In this document: positions 26,938-35,912 of the stretch, in pieces
Layout: each line of letters starts with the position of its first letter
Numbering within the stretch: the stretch's first letter is position 1
Origin: RGIG3077 sp045541475
GTDB lineage: Bacteria; Bacillota; Clostridia; Oscillospirales; Ruminococcaceae
Assembly (NCBI GenBank): GCA_045541475.1
Contig: JAZQJI010000033.1
Coordinates: forward strand, 117,050-181,049
Length of the DNA: 64,000 nt
Direction: 5' to 3'
Notes under the pieces: generated by a model
What the model was told of the DNA's origin: nothing
What the model saw: the letters and a program-made list of their open reading frames with translations, nothing else
Databases searched by the model: none
Program-made: the position numbers and the translations under genes

Positions 26938-27924
26938 ATGACAGAATACATCAATATAGGAAACGTTAAAATAAAAAAAACCGCCGTGCTTGCTCCCATG
27001 GCGTCTGTATCTGATACAGCTTACAGACTTTTAAACAAGGAATTTGGTGCGGCGCTTGTATACAGTGAAATGGTATCGGCAAAAGCTATTACCTACATGG
27101 ATAAAAAAACGCGCGAGCTTTGCAAAATTTTGCCCGCTGAACGTCCCTTTGCATTGCAGCTTTTCGGCAGCGAACCGCAAACCATGGCTCTGGCAGCAAA
27201 AATTGTTCAGGAATTTGAACCCGATATCATAGATATCAACATGGGCTGCCCCGTGCCTAAGGTAGCAGGCAACGGCTGCGGCAGTGCTTTGATGAAAAAC
27301 ACAGCACTTGCGGCAAAAATAGTTGAAGCGTGCAAAAACGCTGTAGATACACCAATTACGGCAAAAATCCGTTCCGGTTGGGACGAAAACAGCATAAATG
27401 CGGTTAAAATGGCAAAAACACTCGAAAACGCGGGCGTTGATGCAATCGCTGTACACGGACGCACAAAAAAGCAAATGTACTCCGGCAGGGCTGACTGGTC
27501 AGTTATACGAGATGTTAAAAATGCGGTTAAAATACCCGTTATTGGCAACGGTGATGTTCAAACAGCAGATGACTGCCTTGAAATGTACAAGCAAACAGGC
27601 TGCGATTTGGTTATGGTTGCAAGAGGCAGTTATGGAAATCCTTGGATCTTTGAGAGCATAGACAAGGCTGTGAACTCGGTTGAATACACCGAACCTACAC
27701 TTGAGCAGCGTTTAAACACAATGCTTTACCACTTTGCAAAAATTATAGAATTTAAGGGCGAGCACAAGGGTATGCACGAAGCAAGAAAACACGCTGCATG
27801 GTACATAAAAAACTCGGTTGGCGCGGCAAAATTCAGAGCACGCTGCTACACACTGTCTTCATACGAGGAAGCAAAAAGTCTTGCCGATGAATATCTGCAA
27901 TACTTTAAAGAACACAGCGAATGA
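26938..27924 (+). CDS. dusB: tRNA-dihydrouridine synthase (DusB-like)
   Basis: A 328-residue FMN-dependent TIM-barrel enzyme that reduces uridine in the tRNA D-loop. It shows VLAPMASVSDTAYRLL at the N-terminus, DINMGCPVPKVAGNGCGSALM with the active-site Cys near residue 104, the FMN-phosphate motif IPVIGNGDV, and MVARGSYGNPWIF. Divergent from polA with an A/T-rich 116-bp spacer. It overlaps the following GNAT gene by 4 bp. Confidence 0.93.
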   Translation: MTEYINIGNVKIKKTAVLAPMASVSDTAYRLLNKEFGAALVYSEMVSAKAITYMDKKTRELCKILPAERPFALQLFGSEPQTMALAAKIVQEFEPDIIDINMGCPVPKVAGNGCGSALMKNTALAAKIVEACKNAVDTPITAKIRSGWDENSINAVKMAKTLENAGVDAIAVHGRTKKQMYSGRADWSVIRDVKNAVKIPVIGNGDVQTADDCLEMYKQTGCDLVMVARGSYGNPWIFESIDKAVNSVEYTEPTLEQRLNTMLYHFAKIIEFKGEHKGMHEARKHAAWYIKNSVGAAKFRARCYTLSSYEEAKSLADEYLQYFKEHSE

Positions 27925-28388
27925 TACAAGAAAGAGCAGAAATGGAAAATATTAGACAAGCTACAAAAGACGATGCGTACAGAATTGCAGAAATTATTGT
28001 GTTTAATTATCGTTTAAGCTTTTACCCAATATTCAAAAGCGATGATTACTACTTTAATGAAATGCAGGTTTTAAGAATAGCTGATGAATATCTTAACGAC
28101 AAATTGCTGAAAAACACGTATTTATATGATGACGGAGCGGTTAAAGGCGTTGTGCAACTATCCGCCAATGAAATAAAGCGTTTGTTTGTTGAACCGGTTT
28201 TGCACTCAAACGGAATAGGCGAAAAGCTGTTGAATTATGCAGTAAAGCATTGCGGTGCAAATCACTTATGGGCATTGGAAAAGAATACGCGCGCAATAGA
28301 ATTTTATAAAAAACATGGGTTTAATCTGACAAAAACAAAAAAGTTAGAAGAAGACACAACTGAATATCTTGTACGTATGGAACTTTAA
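27921..28388 (+). CDS. GNAT family N-acetyltransferase
   Basis: A 155-residue acetyltransferase. The acetyl-CoA binding stretch is IKRLFVEPVLHSNGIGEKLLNYAV (near residue 85-105), followed by ALEKNTRAIEFYKKHGF, a standard GNAT motif B. The acceptor is unknown. ATGA overlap with dusB indicates coupled translation from 27921; a second in-frame ATG at 27942 is also possible. A terminator follows at 28422. Confidence 0.85.
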   Translation: MIQERAEMENIRQATKDDAYRIAEIIVFNYRLSFYPIFKSDDYYFNEMQVLRIADEYLNDKLLKNTYLYDDGAVKGVVQLSANEIKRLFVEPVLHSNGIGEKLLNYAVKHCGANHLWALEKNTRAIEFYKKHGFNLTKTKKLEEDTTEYLVRMEL

Positions 28389-28421
28389 TTATTTTAAACT
28401 TCGATGAAGTGCAAACAAAAC

Positions 28422-28456
28422 AAACCCCACAGTTTAATAAAAACTGTGGGGTTTTA
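28422..28456. terminator. Bidirectional rho-independent terminator
   Basis: A perfect 14-bp stem, AAACCCCACAGTTT (28422-28435) with AAACTGTGGGGTTT (28441-28454), T-rich on both sides, between the convergent GNAT and GH5 genes. Confidence 0.85.
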
Positions 28457-28490
28457 TCTGTTTTACAATGAGCTGTTATTAGTAAAAACT

Positions 28491-30617
28491 TTAGTTTGCG
28501 TGGCTTGCAAATACATTAGCAAGACCGCTTACTGACATATTGTAGTTGCCGCTTGTACGCTCGATTACGGGGTTGCCTTGACCCTGGTCCCAAATGCATG
28601 CGCACATGCCGTACTTTTCAGCTTCTGTAAGAAGAACGTCAACCATTGTGCATACTGAAGATGCCTGACAGCCTGCGCCGTAGCCATATTCACCAACGAT
28701 TACGGGAATACCCTTTGAAACAAAGTTTGTATTCATCTTAGCAAACTGTGTCTGCAATGTTGTTGTATCAGAACCATACCAAACTGTTTGTGAACCTTCA
28801 GTGCAGAACTGGTAAGGTGTGTAGTAGTGAACTGACATTGCGATGAAGTCATCATCGGGAAGAGTTACATACTGAAGCATTGAGCAGGTTTCGTTGATAT
28901 CTGTATAGTAACCGGAGATAAGGAGCAATCTTTCTGCGTTCCAGCCGCCCTGTGCTCTAACTGTATCAACAAATGCTGTGTTGAGGTTGTTAAGAAGTCT
29001 GTAAGCAGCTGCTGCACCCTGTGAATTGTAAACATCCTTAAAGCCAATTTCGTTCATACCTTCAAGAATAAGGTGTTCATCATAATTCTTGAAGTTTGTA
29101 CCAATCTGTTCCCAAACATATTCAAACTTTGTAAGAACGGAAGAATCGCTGCCGTACTTTGTAATCCATGTTTCGCTGGTTTCGTTACCATCCCAGTGAG
29201 TATTGAGAATTACATACATACCTTCGTCGATAGCATAGTCAACAACCGTGTTAACTCTCTGCATCCATGTTGTCTGGATTGTGCCATCGGATTCCATGTG
29301 TTCCATCCAGGTTACAGGAATACGGATTGTTGAGAAGCCGTAGCCCTTAACTGCCTGGATAAGTTCTTGTGTAACAATGGGGTTGCCCCAGCCTGTTTCG
29401 CCGGCTGTGCCTGAACCTTCGAAATAGCTGTCGAAGGAGTTACCAAGGTTCCAACCAAAGCCCATATTTTCAACAAATTCAAGTGCGGAGCCTGCAAAAT
29501 TAACAGCATCAAGATCTCTTATACCTGTAACATCTCTGCGCAAGCCAAGAACATCAACAACGTTTACAAGTGCATCTGTGTTGATATCTGCTGCTGCGAT
29601 AACGTCACTGCTGAGTGCGAGAAGACCGAGAACGTGTCTTGAAATGCACATAACATCATTTGTAGTTCTTTTGCCGTCAATATCAACATCACCAATAACA
29701 GCTTCTCCTGCTCTTGTGTAGATATCAACACTTTCAAGTGTGAAAGATCCATCGCCGCTGCCGTAATAGTAGCAAATCTGGATAAGGTCGGAATAAAGTC
29801 TTTCAGCAATGATTTCATCCGTAAACTGAATGTAAATGCTTTGTGCTGTGTTGGAAAGACCTGACCATTCAATTTCGTAAGTAAACTCGGTGGTGTCGCC
29901 GCCTGTTGTAAACTGAACACCGCCGCCGCCCCATGACCAGCCATCAGCATCTGTTGTGGACAATGCAGAAACATTGAGCATAATACCAATGATTGTATCC
30001 GTTGCGGGAACACCCGAAACATCGAGTGTGTATGTATCATCAATATCCATAACTACGTTGCAGTTATCCGTTGCAGCAACCTTACCTTCTTCACGGTTAA
30101 GAAGATTACCGCTTGCATCGTAGTAGCGTACTGCGTCTACGCTGAAAGTTCCATCCCATGCAGTAAGCTGGAAATATGTACCGCCTGCTGCTTCGGAAGT
30201 AAAGAATGCGGAATTGTCAAGCTTTTCAAACGAAAGCGTGTTAAGACCCGTACCTGTTGTTACCGATGAGATGTATCCGTCCACACCTACCTTATCGGCA
30301 TAGCCATCGGGACCAAACATACAGCTTGCAGATTCGCTCCAGTTATCTGAAATATAAACCTCACCTGCAGCGCCGTTAACGTTGGTGGTAAGTTCAGTTG
30401 CTACGATATCGATTTGGATTTCGTAAACGTTGAGAGCATCCGCGGGCTCCAGTCTTTGTGTGATAAGCTCGCAGTAGATATTATCGCCGGTTGTCCATGA
30501 TTCCTGGCCTTCCAACGGCTGACTGTTTGATACCGTACCGGCAGCAGCCGCAGCAAGTGTGCATGACGAACCGATTACAACGGCAACAAAGCCTGCAAGC
30601 AACTTTTTGAGTTTCAT
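28491..30617 (-). CDS. Secreted glycoside hydrolase family 5 enzyme with internal dockerin
   Basis: A 708-residue extracellular endo-glucanase or endo-mannanase type enzyme. Order: signal peptide (1-26); a beta-sandwich, carbohydrate-binding-like region (about 30-290, possibly two modules); a dockerin (about 293-352) with two calcium loops, D-V-D-I-D-G and D-I-N-T-D-A; then the GH5 domain (about 360-708). The GH5 part opens FGWNLGNSFDS and has the acid/base E523 (GMNEIGF) and nucleophile E643 (IVGEYGYG). Dockerins in most cellulosomal enzymes are C-terminal, so the internal position is unusual. It should attach to a cohesin-bearing scaffold encoded elsewhere. ATG after AGGAGG. Confidence 0.9.
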   Translation of the reverse strand: MKLKKLLAGFVAVVIGSSCTLAAAAAGTVSNSQPLEGQESWTTGDNIYCELITQRLEPADALNVYEIQIDIVATELTTNVNGAAGEVYISDNWSESASCMFGPDGYADKVGVDGYISSVTTGTGLNTLSFEKLDNSAFFTSEAAGGTYFQLTAWDGTFSVDAVRYYDASGNLLNREEGKVAATDNCNVVMDIDDTYTLDVSGVPATDTIIGIMLNVSALSTTDADGWSWGGGGVQFTTGGDTTEFTYEIEWSGLSNTAQSIYIQFTDEIIAERLYSDLIQICYYYGSGDGSFTLESVDIYTRAGEAVIGDVDIDGKRTTNDVMCISRHVLGLLALSSDVIAAADINTDALVNVVDVLGLRRDVTGIRDLDAVNFAGSALEFVENMGFGWNLGNSFDSYFEGSGTAGETGWGNPIVTQELIQAVKGYGFSTIRIPVTWMEHMESDGTIQTTWMQRVNTVVDYAIDEGMYVILNTHWDGNETSETWITKYGSDSSVLTKFEYVWEQIGTNFKNYDEHLILEGMNEIGFKDVYNSQGAAAAYRLLNNLNTAFVDTVRAQGGWNAERLLLISGYYTDINETCSMLQYVTLPDDDFIAMSVHYYTPYQFCTEGSQTVWYGSDTTTLQTQFAKMNTNFVSKGIPVIVGEYGYGAGCQASSVCTMVDVLLTEAEKYGMCACIWDQGQGNPVIERTSGNYNMSVSGLANVFASHAN

Positions 30618-30685
30618 GCTGATTCCTCCTGATTAATTGTTGTGATTTTGTCGTTTTCTGATAACGATTACAATAATACACATTC

Positions 30686-30715
30686 ATTATACTATATATT
30701 GTATCGCTGTGTCAA
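30686..30715 (-). promoter_or_regulatory. Promoter of the dockerin-GH5 gene
   Basis: On the minus strand TTGACA (plus 30710-30715), an 18-bp spacer and TATAAT (plus 30686-30691), both perfect hexamers. About 68 bp upstream of the start codon. Confidence 0.82.
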
Positions 30716-30824
30716 GAATTTCCGTTTTTTCTGTTCGTACAAAAATTCGGTATCAATTTGTGCACTTTGCCTATATTTTATCTTTTTGTAACCAACACAA
30801 GCTAAATTAACAAATCTTTAATAT

Positions 30825-30860
30825 GTGTTAACACTTTTTCAATGGCATTTTAGCTAAAAT
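30825..30860 (+). promoter_or_regulatory. Two palindromes upstream of the acyl-adenylating enzyme gene
   Basis: GTGTTAACAC at 30825-30834 and ATTTTAGCTAAAAT at 30847-30860 are perfect palindromes about 90-125 bp before the start at 30948, next to a weak -10-like TTATAG at 30865. They may be operators, but AT-rich DNA yields such palindromes by chance fairly often. Confidence 0.35.
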
Positions 30861-30947
30861 TTTGTTATAGTTTTAAAAGACGCAGTGCAAATTGACTATG
30901 ACTATTCAGTAACAATATTTAATAAGTATTATCAGGAGGTGCTATTA

Positions 30948-32486
30948 ATGATATACGCCGAAACTATCAGCGACTTGCTAATAAAGGCAAGCGAAGCATA
31001 TTCAGATAAACCATTTATATACAGCAGAAAAAAAGAAACCGACAGATTTGTGCGCCACAGTTTTAAAACTCTGAAAAAGGACGCGCAGGCAACTGCTGAA
31101 ACCTTGATTGAGCTTGGTTTGGAGCACAAAAAGGTTATGATTTTTGCAGAAAATTCGTACGAATGGATTGTTGCAGACCTTGCTGTAACGGCATACTCGG
31201 GCACCTGTGTTCCTGTTGATTCGGATTGGATGGCACTCGATATCTGTGAAATTCTTGACAAACTACGCGTAAGCGCAATCATATACTCAAAAAAGACAGA
31301 ACCTGTAATTGAAGAAATCAGAGGCAAATATGCAAATCTCAAATACATATCCATTGATGACGATTTTGTAGATATTCTGCGCCGTGGCAGAAAACTGCTT
31401 GAAGCCAAAAACGGCAACAGCGAATTTTTTGAAAAAACCGCTAACAATATCTGCAAAATTATTTCAACAAGCGGTACAGCAGGCCACCCCAAAAGCGTAC
31501 CTCTTACTTCATGGAATTTACTTTGCTCGCACGAATTTATTGACCGCAGAATTGACGCTAAAGATAATGATATTTGCTATTGTCCGCTTGATATGCACCA
31601 CATTTTCGGATATTCGGCAATGCTTTACTGCCTTGCTAACGGTGTGCCCTTTTATCTGCCTAAAACAGATGCAAGGATAGGAACCGACTTGCGTGAGGTA
31701 AACCCCACGTTTGTGCTTGCCACCCCCTCTCTCTTGCAAACGTTTATGAATGCAATTCCCGAAAAGCTTATGGAAAAATACAACAAAAAGCTTGCAAAAC
31801 CAGGACTTTTCTTCTCAGAAAGCTATTTTGATGAATTCCAGAAAATGTTTGGCAGCAATCTGCGTGCAATAATCTGTTCTGCTGCAAAACTTCCCGCAAA
31901 ACTGAAGGATTCTTACTGCAAAATGGGTGTACGCGTGTTGGAAGTATACGGGCTTACTGAAGCATCGGGCCCCGTTTCGATGGACTATATGATAGATAAA
32001 TTTGCCGAATCCAACGGCGTTGTTATGGAAGGTCTTGAAATCATGATATCCGAGCCCGACGCCGACGGATACGGTGAGATTGCCCTTAGAGGAGAATCAG
32101 TCGTTCAGGGATATTACAAAAACCTTTCATCAAGCGTTACGTTTATCGATGAAGATGGATACTTCCACACAGGCGATATCGGCAGACTTGACAGCAGCAA
32201 CAGACTTTACGTTTTAGGAAGAATAAGCAGAATTGTAATTGCAGGCAACGGCAAGCACCTTGCACCGCACAAAATTGAAAAGCTGCTTGATGAATACGAC
32301 GAAATTTCAACAGCTGTTGTTTACATTAAAGATGACTGCGTTTTTGCTAAAATTTTCTCGCAGGAAACAGGTTCTCGCATAATGGAAATTGTTGAGGAAG
32401 TAAACGCAAAGTTGCCCTCCTACTCTCGCATACAAAGCTACGATTTAAGTCGCGAGCGCACTGATGCACAGCAGGACGTGGGTTAA
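30948..32486 (+). CDS. AMP-binding acyl-CoA synthetase-like protein ending at the A10 lysine position
   Basis: A 512-residue ANL-superfamily adenylating enzyme. Visible motifs are A3 (IISTSGTAGHPKSVPLT), A5 (VYGLTEASGP), A7 (YFHTGDIGRL) and A8-like GRISRIVIAGNGKHLAP. The family end is normally ..TxxGKIxR.., with the Lys needed for adenylation. Here the frame reads DVG, then TAA at 32484-32486, then I-L-S-N-K-T before another TAA at 32505. A single base change (AAA to TAA) would account for this, so the protein probably lacks the A10 Lys and the last residues. Its substrate is likely a fatty acid or other carboxylate. ATG at 30948 follows AGGAGG. Confidence 0.85.
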   Translation: MIYAETISDLLIKASEAYSDKPFIYSRKKETDRFVRHSFKTLKKDAQATAETLIELGLEHKKVMIFAENSYEWIVADLAVTAYSGTCVPVDSDWMALDICEILDKLRVSAIIYSKKTEPVIEEIRGKYANLKYISIDDDFVDILRRGRKLLEAKNGNSEFFEKTANNICKIISTSGTAGHPKSVPLTSWNLLCSHEFIDRRIDAKDNDICYCPLDMHHIFGYSAMLYCLANGVPFYLPKTDARIGTDLREVNPTFVLATPSLLQTFMNAIPEKLMEKYNKKLAKPGLFFSESYFDEFQKMFGSNLRAIICSAAKLPAKLKDSYCKMGVRVLEVYGLTEASGPVSMDYMIDKFAESNGVVMEGLEIMISEPDADGYGEIALRGESVVQGYYKNLSSSVTFIDEDGYFHTGDIGRLDSSNRLYVLGRISRIVIAGNGKHLAPHKIEKLLDEYDEISTAVVYIKDDCVFAKIFSQETGSRIMEIVEEVNAKLPSYSRIQSYDLSRERTDAQQDVG

Positions 32487-32506
32487 ATCTTATCAAACAA
32501 AACATA

Positions 32507-32540
32507 AATGCCCTTTCTGTTTTAAGAAAGGGCATTATCT
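32507..32540 (+). terminator. Rho-independent terminator after the acyl-adenylating enzyme gene
   Basis: AATGCCCTTTCT (32507-32518) pairs with AGAAAGGGCATT (32525-32536), a 12-bp stem followed by a T-rich stretch. Confidence 0.8.
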
Positions 32541-32593
32541 TTTATATTACCAACACAATAATAGCTTATTCTGCATTATCAATAAATTCAAAC

Positions 32594-32623
32594 AAAAAAG
32601 CAGACCGATCGGCCTGCTTTTTT
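32594..32623 (-). terminator. Rho-independent terminator of the zinc-ribbon protein genes
   Basis: AAAAAAGCAG and CTGCTTTTTT flank a CCGATCGG core (32594-32623); on the minus strand a T run ends the hairpin, just downstream of the 32645 gene stop. Confidence 0.75.
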
Positions 32624-32644
32624 CTCATTTAAATTGTCAAGCAA

Positions 32645-33286
32645 TTAGTTCAAACCGCCTGAGTATACGCACCATTCGCCATCAACCTTGATAACTCTGA
32701 ATGTTGAATAGCTCTGAACCTTATCCTTGCCCTTAACAGTTACTTCCATAACGCCGTAGTAACCCTTGGCAACGTCAACCTTCTGGTCGTAGATTGCCTT
32801 GATAGTATCTTCGATATCATCAATCTCATCATCAGTCATCTTTCTGCTTTCGATAATGCTGTAGCTTACCTTAACGTCCTTACCGTATTCATCTTCAAGA
32901 TATTCAACTGTTTCGGAAAGATCGTCTTCGAGGTAATCTTCATAATCGCTCTTGCCATAGCTGTCTTCATAGTATTCAATCATGTACTCAGGAAGAGTTT
33001 CGATATAAGCTTCTACGTCTTCTTCCAAAACAGCCTTTGTTTCCTTCTTGAGAAGGCTCTTAGCCTTGCTCTTTCCGCCGCCGCCTACAAGTGAGATGAT
33101 AAGGATAAGAACTACAAGAACTGCTGCTGCAATACCGATAATAGGAAGGTACTTCTTGATGTCAAAGCCATTTGCAGCTGCAGTAGGAGCAGCTTCAGCA
33201 GATGCTGCGTTCTGAGCAGCAGGTGTGCCGCAATCGGGGCAGAAAGCCTCATTGCCGATATCTTTTCCGCATTTGTTACAATTCAT
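32645..33286 (-). CDS. Zinc-ribbon, single-pass membrane protein with acidic extracellular domain
   Basis: A 213-residue protein. The N-terminus has a CxxCGKDIGNEAFCPDCG zinc ribbon (Cys at 3, 6, 16, 19), then an Ala-rich linker, one membrane helix (residues about 48-68) and an acidic, Tyr/Asp/Glu-rich extracytoplasmic domain. That domain contains LEDEYGKDVKVSYSI and ends in a small NTF2/DUF-like strand region (FRVIKVDGEWCVYSG). The function is unknown. It is a paralogue of the next upstream gene with the same layout and shared motifs, so the pair arose by tandem duplication. Clear ribosome site AAAGGAG before the ATG. Confidence 0.75.
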   Translation of the reverse strand: MNCNKCGKDIGNEAFCPDCGTPAAQNAASAEAAPTAAANGFDIKKYLPIIGIAAAVLVVLILIISLVGGGGKSKAKSLLKKETKAVLEEDVEAYIETLPEYMIEYYEDSYGKSDYEDYLEDDLSETVEYLEDEYGKDVKVSYSIIESRKMTDDEIDDIEDTIKAIYDQKVDVAKGYYGVMEVTVKGKDKVQSYSTFRVIKVDGEWCVYSGGLN

Positions 33287-33366
33287 GATTCATTTCTCCT
33301 TTAAAATAATGTGTTATATATGTACCGACTTTATTGTATGGTCGGATACAACCGTTAATAGATTAA

Positions 33367-34092
33367 TTATACAAGCTCTACGTCAAGCTCGTAAATATAC
33401 CATTCGCCGTCAATCTGAACCATGGTCATTTCGCCATCGTCCTCATCGTCGTCGTCATCACCCTTAAGCTTATATTCAAACTCAACTTCGTAAGCCTTTT
33501 CGATTTTATCACTATCATCGTAAGCTTCTTCCATCTCGTCCTCAATATCTTCAATATCGTCGTCATCAAGTTCCTTAGTTTCTGTTATCTTGAAAGAGAA
33601 TTTCAAATCCTTGCCGTATTCATCTTCAAGCTCGTCAAGATATTCGCCAAGGAAATCCTCAACGTATTCTTCATAATCGTCGTAGCCGTACCAATCGCCG
33701 TATTCTTTATAATCATCAACATAGTAGTCAATACGTGCAGGGGTGTAAACTCCCATATAAAGATCTACGTCTTCTTCAATAATAGCATCGCCGTATTTGT
33801 TAAGCAGCTTTTTAGCGTCGCTTTTGCCACCGCCAACACTTGACAAAACAAAAATAAGAGCAATAATAGCAACTACTGCTAACGCAGCTATAATTGCAAT
33901 AAGCAATGTTTTGTTGTTGCCTGCAGTTGTTTGAGGTTGCTGTTCTGCAATGGGTGTATCAAAAACAGGTGCAGGTGCAACGTTAGGTACAGGTGCAGGT
34001 GCAACATTCATCGCAGGGGCAGAAGCAGGCGTACCGCAGTTTCCGCAAAAGGGATCATTACCCATTTCAGTTCCGCATTTGTTACAAAGCAT
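33367..34092 (-). CDS. Zinc-ribbon, single-pass membrane protein (paralogue)
   Basis: A 241-residue protein with the same architecture as its downstream neighbour: LCNKCGTEMGNDPFCGNCG zinc ribbon, a Pro/Ala/Val-rich linker with a repeated VAPAPVPN-like pattern, a membrane helix near residues 68-90 and a very acidic extracytoplasmic domain. The domain contains ELEDEYGKDLKFSFKI and MVQIDGEWYIYEL, aligning with the other protein. An Asp/Glu run (residues about 210-225) distinguishes it. The start at 34092 is set by AAAAGGAG. Function unknown; the acidic domain could bind calcium or a cationic surface (speculation). Confidence 0.75.
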   Translation of the reverse strand: MLCNKCGTEMGNDPFCGNCGTPASAPAMNVAPAPVPNVAPAPVFDTPIAEQQPQTTAGNNKTLLIAIIAALAVVAIIALIFVLSSVGGGKSDAKKLLNKYGDAIIEEDVDLYMGVYTPARIDYYVDDYKEYGDWYGYDDYEEYVEDFLGEYLDELEDEYGKDLKFSFKITETKELDDDDIEDIEDEMEEAYDDSDKIEKAYEVEFEYKLKGDDDDDEDDGEMTMVQIDGEWYIYELDVELV

Positions 34093-34163
34093 AATTTTCT
34101 CCTTTTCGGCGTGCAAAAGCACCGCCCATTAATTATGATGATTTATTTTGATTGACAGCCATT

Positions 34164-35885
34164 TTAAAGGCTATCAACAAAAACCGTTTTGTTATGCGTA
34201 AAAATAACCTTGCCCGGCTTTGCACCGTTGGGTTTTTTTACATATTTTACACAGCACCAATCAACAGGCACCTGGTTGGAACCTTTTGCTTTACTGTGCT
34301 TTGCAGCGATTACCGCTGCTTCAATAATAGCTGTATCAGAAACTTCACGCCCGTTTGTTACAATAATAACGTGTGAACCGGGAATATCCTTTGTGTGCAG
34401 CCAGATATCGCTTTTTGCGGCAATTTTGAATGTCAGTTTATCGTTCTGAACATTGTTCCTGCCGACAAGCACTTCAAATCCATCGCTTGTAGTAAATTTA
34501 TGCGGCGGCATCTCACGAGGTTTTAATCCCTTTTGTTTTCGGGGTTTTAAGTATCCCGAATTTGTAAGCTCCTGACGAAGCAGCATTATATCGTCCTCGT
34601 TTTCGGCTCTGGTAAGAGAATCAAAAACGCTTTCGATATATGCAAGCTCATCATTACCAAGTGAAATTTGTTCACAAAGCTTGCTTTGCGCTGTGCTTTT
34701 TTTGCGATATTCTACATAATATTTCTGCGCATTCTGCGCGGGTGTAAGTGTGGTATCAAGTGGAATTTTAACAGTTTCAAGATTATCGCTGTAAAAATTC
34801 TCAGCTATCAAAACGCTGTCACCTTTTTGAATTCTATACATATTTGCAGAAACCAAATCCCCGCAAAGCTTGTAATAATCCTTTTTTGCACACTCAGCAA
34901 GTTCTTCTCGCTGGGCTGTAAGCTTTCGCACAAGACGTTCCTGAGCAGAGTTAAGCAGATGAAACAAATCGCTTGCTCTTTGCTTTAGTTTTGCGTCAGA
35001 ATCACGCTGAGCATAAAACCTTTCAAGCGTTTCGCAAGCACTGTTTTGCGATAATTTATCCATCAAACTGCCGTACTGCGAAATATCAATAAAGCAAAAA
35101 TCTTTTAAATTGCCATCTTTATCGGCAAGAATACAAAAGTTGCATTTATCATCAAGCAAAGCGTTTTTGGTGTTTTCAATGCTATTCAGCAGATTTTCAA
35201 ACTCAGTAAAGCTGACGTTTTCCGTTGATTTATCATCACCGCACGCCGTATACGCCCATTCTCTTGCTAAAAGCGGAGAAACGCCCTGCAACGAATTTAC
35301 TATTGCCTTTGAAAGCAAAGCGCTTTTGCTTGCCTTGATTTTTTCTGCAAGCGCATTTTTATCATCATGAATAAATGATAATTTATCATCGGAAGGGGGC
35401 AAAGCGTAAGTAATGCCCGGCAAAATCAATCTTATGCGTGATTTATCTGCGCCAATGCGTTTTATGCTGTCGATAACCTTTGAATTTGAATCGACAAGTA
35501 CAATGTTTGAATGTCTGCCCATAATTTCAACCGCAAGGGTTAAAATTTCGGTATCGCCGAGTTCGTTAATACATTCAAAATCAAAAAATATAATTCTTTC
35601 AAGCCCATTTTGACGTATGCTTACAAGCTTGCCGCCACAAAGACGTTTGCGCAGCAGCATACAGAACATGGGCGGAGTTTTTGGGTTATCCAAAGGCAAT
35701 TCGGTAATATGCGCCCTTGCGCTGTTGGCATTTGCCGAAAGCAAAAGCCGCTTTGTGCCCGAAAAAGTGCGCAGTACAATTATTATTTCATCCCTGGTGG
35801 GCTGAAAAACCTTATCGCACTTGGCATTTATCAGAATATCAAGTTCATTTTTTACAGCGTACAAAAACGCGCCGTCAAGTGCCAT
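34164..35885 (-). CDS. rqcH: NFACT family protein, Rqc2 homologue RqcH
   Basis: A 573-residue protein with NFACT-N (1-~180), helix-hairpin-helix (~180-260), long coiled-coil (~265-440) and NFACT-R (~455-560) regions. Family landmarks are ILTLAVEIMGRHSNIVLVDS in the N-domain and LVGRNNVQNDKLTFKIAAKSDIWLHTKDIPGSHVII in NFACT-R. RqcH binds stalled 50S-nascent-chain complexes and recruits tRNA-Ala to add C-terminal Ala tails for degradation. Older annotation calls these proteins fibronectin-binding. Its partner RqcP is also in this window (54592). It is 27 bp downstream of the TrmK-Nif3 gene and likely in the same transcript. Confidence 0.93.
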   Translation of the reverse strand: MALDGAFLYAVKNELDILINAKCDKVFQPTRDEIIIVLRTFSGTKRLLLSANANSARAHITELPLDNPKTPPMFCMLLRKRLCGGKLVSIRQNGLERIIFFDFECINELGDTEILTLAVEIMGRHSNIVLVDSNSKVIDSIKRIGADKSRIRLILPGITYALPPSDDKLSFIHDDKNALAEKIKASKSALLSKAIVNSLQGVSPLLAREWAYTACGDDKSTENVSFTEFENLLNSIENTKNALLDDKCNFCILADKDGNLKDFCFIDISQYGSLMDKLSQNSACETLERFYAQRDSDAKLKQRASDLFHLLNSAQERLVRKLTAQREELAECAKKDYYKLCGDLVSANMYRIQKGDSVLIAENFYSDNLETVKIPLDTTLTPAQNAQKYYVEYRKKSTAQSKLCEQISLGNDELAYIESVFDSLTRAENEDDIMLLRQELTNSGYLKPRKQKGLKPREMPPHKFTTSDGFEVLVGRNNVQNDKLTFKIAAKSDIWLHTKDIPGSHVIIVTNGREVSDTAIIEAAVIAAKHSKAKGSNQVPVDWCCVKYVKKPNGAKPGKVIFTHNKTVFVDSL

Positions 35886-35912
35886 TAAAATTCTGCCTTT
35901 CTGCCGGATAAA

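Noticed and set aside
30948..32486. Recoding of TAA at 32484 as a programmed readthrough
   Set aside because: TAA is not a known recoding stop for Pyl or Sec, and no stem structure specific for readthrough follows other than the ordinary terminator; loss of function or a sequence error is simpler.
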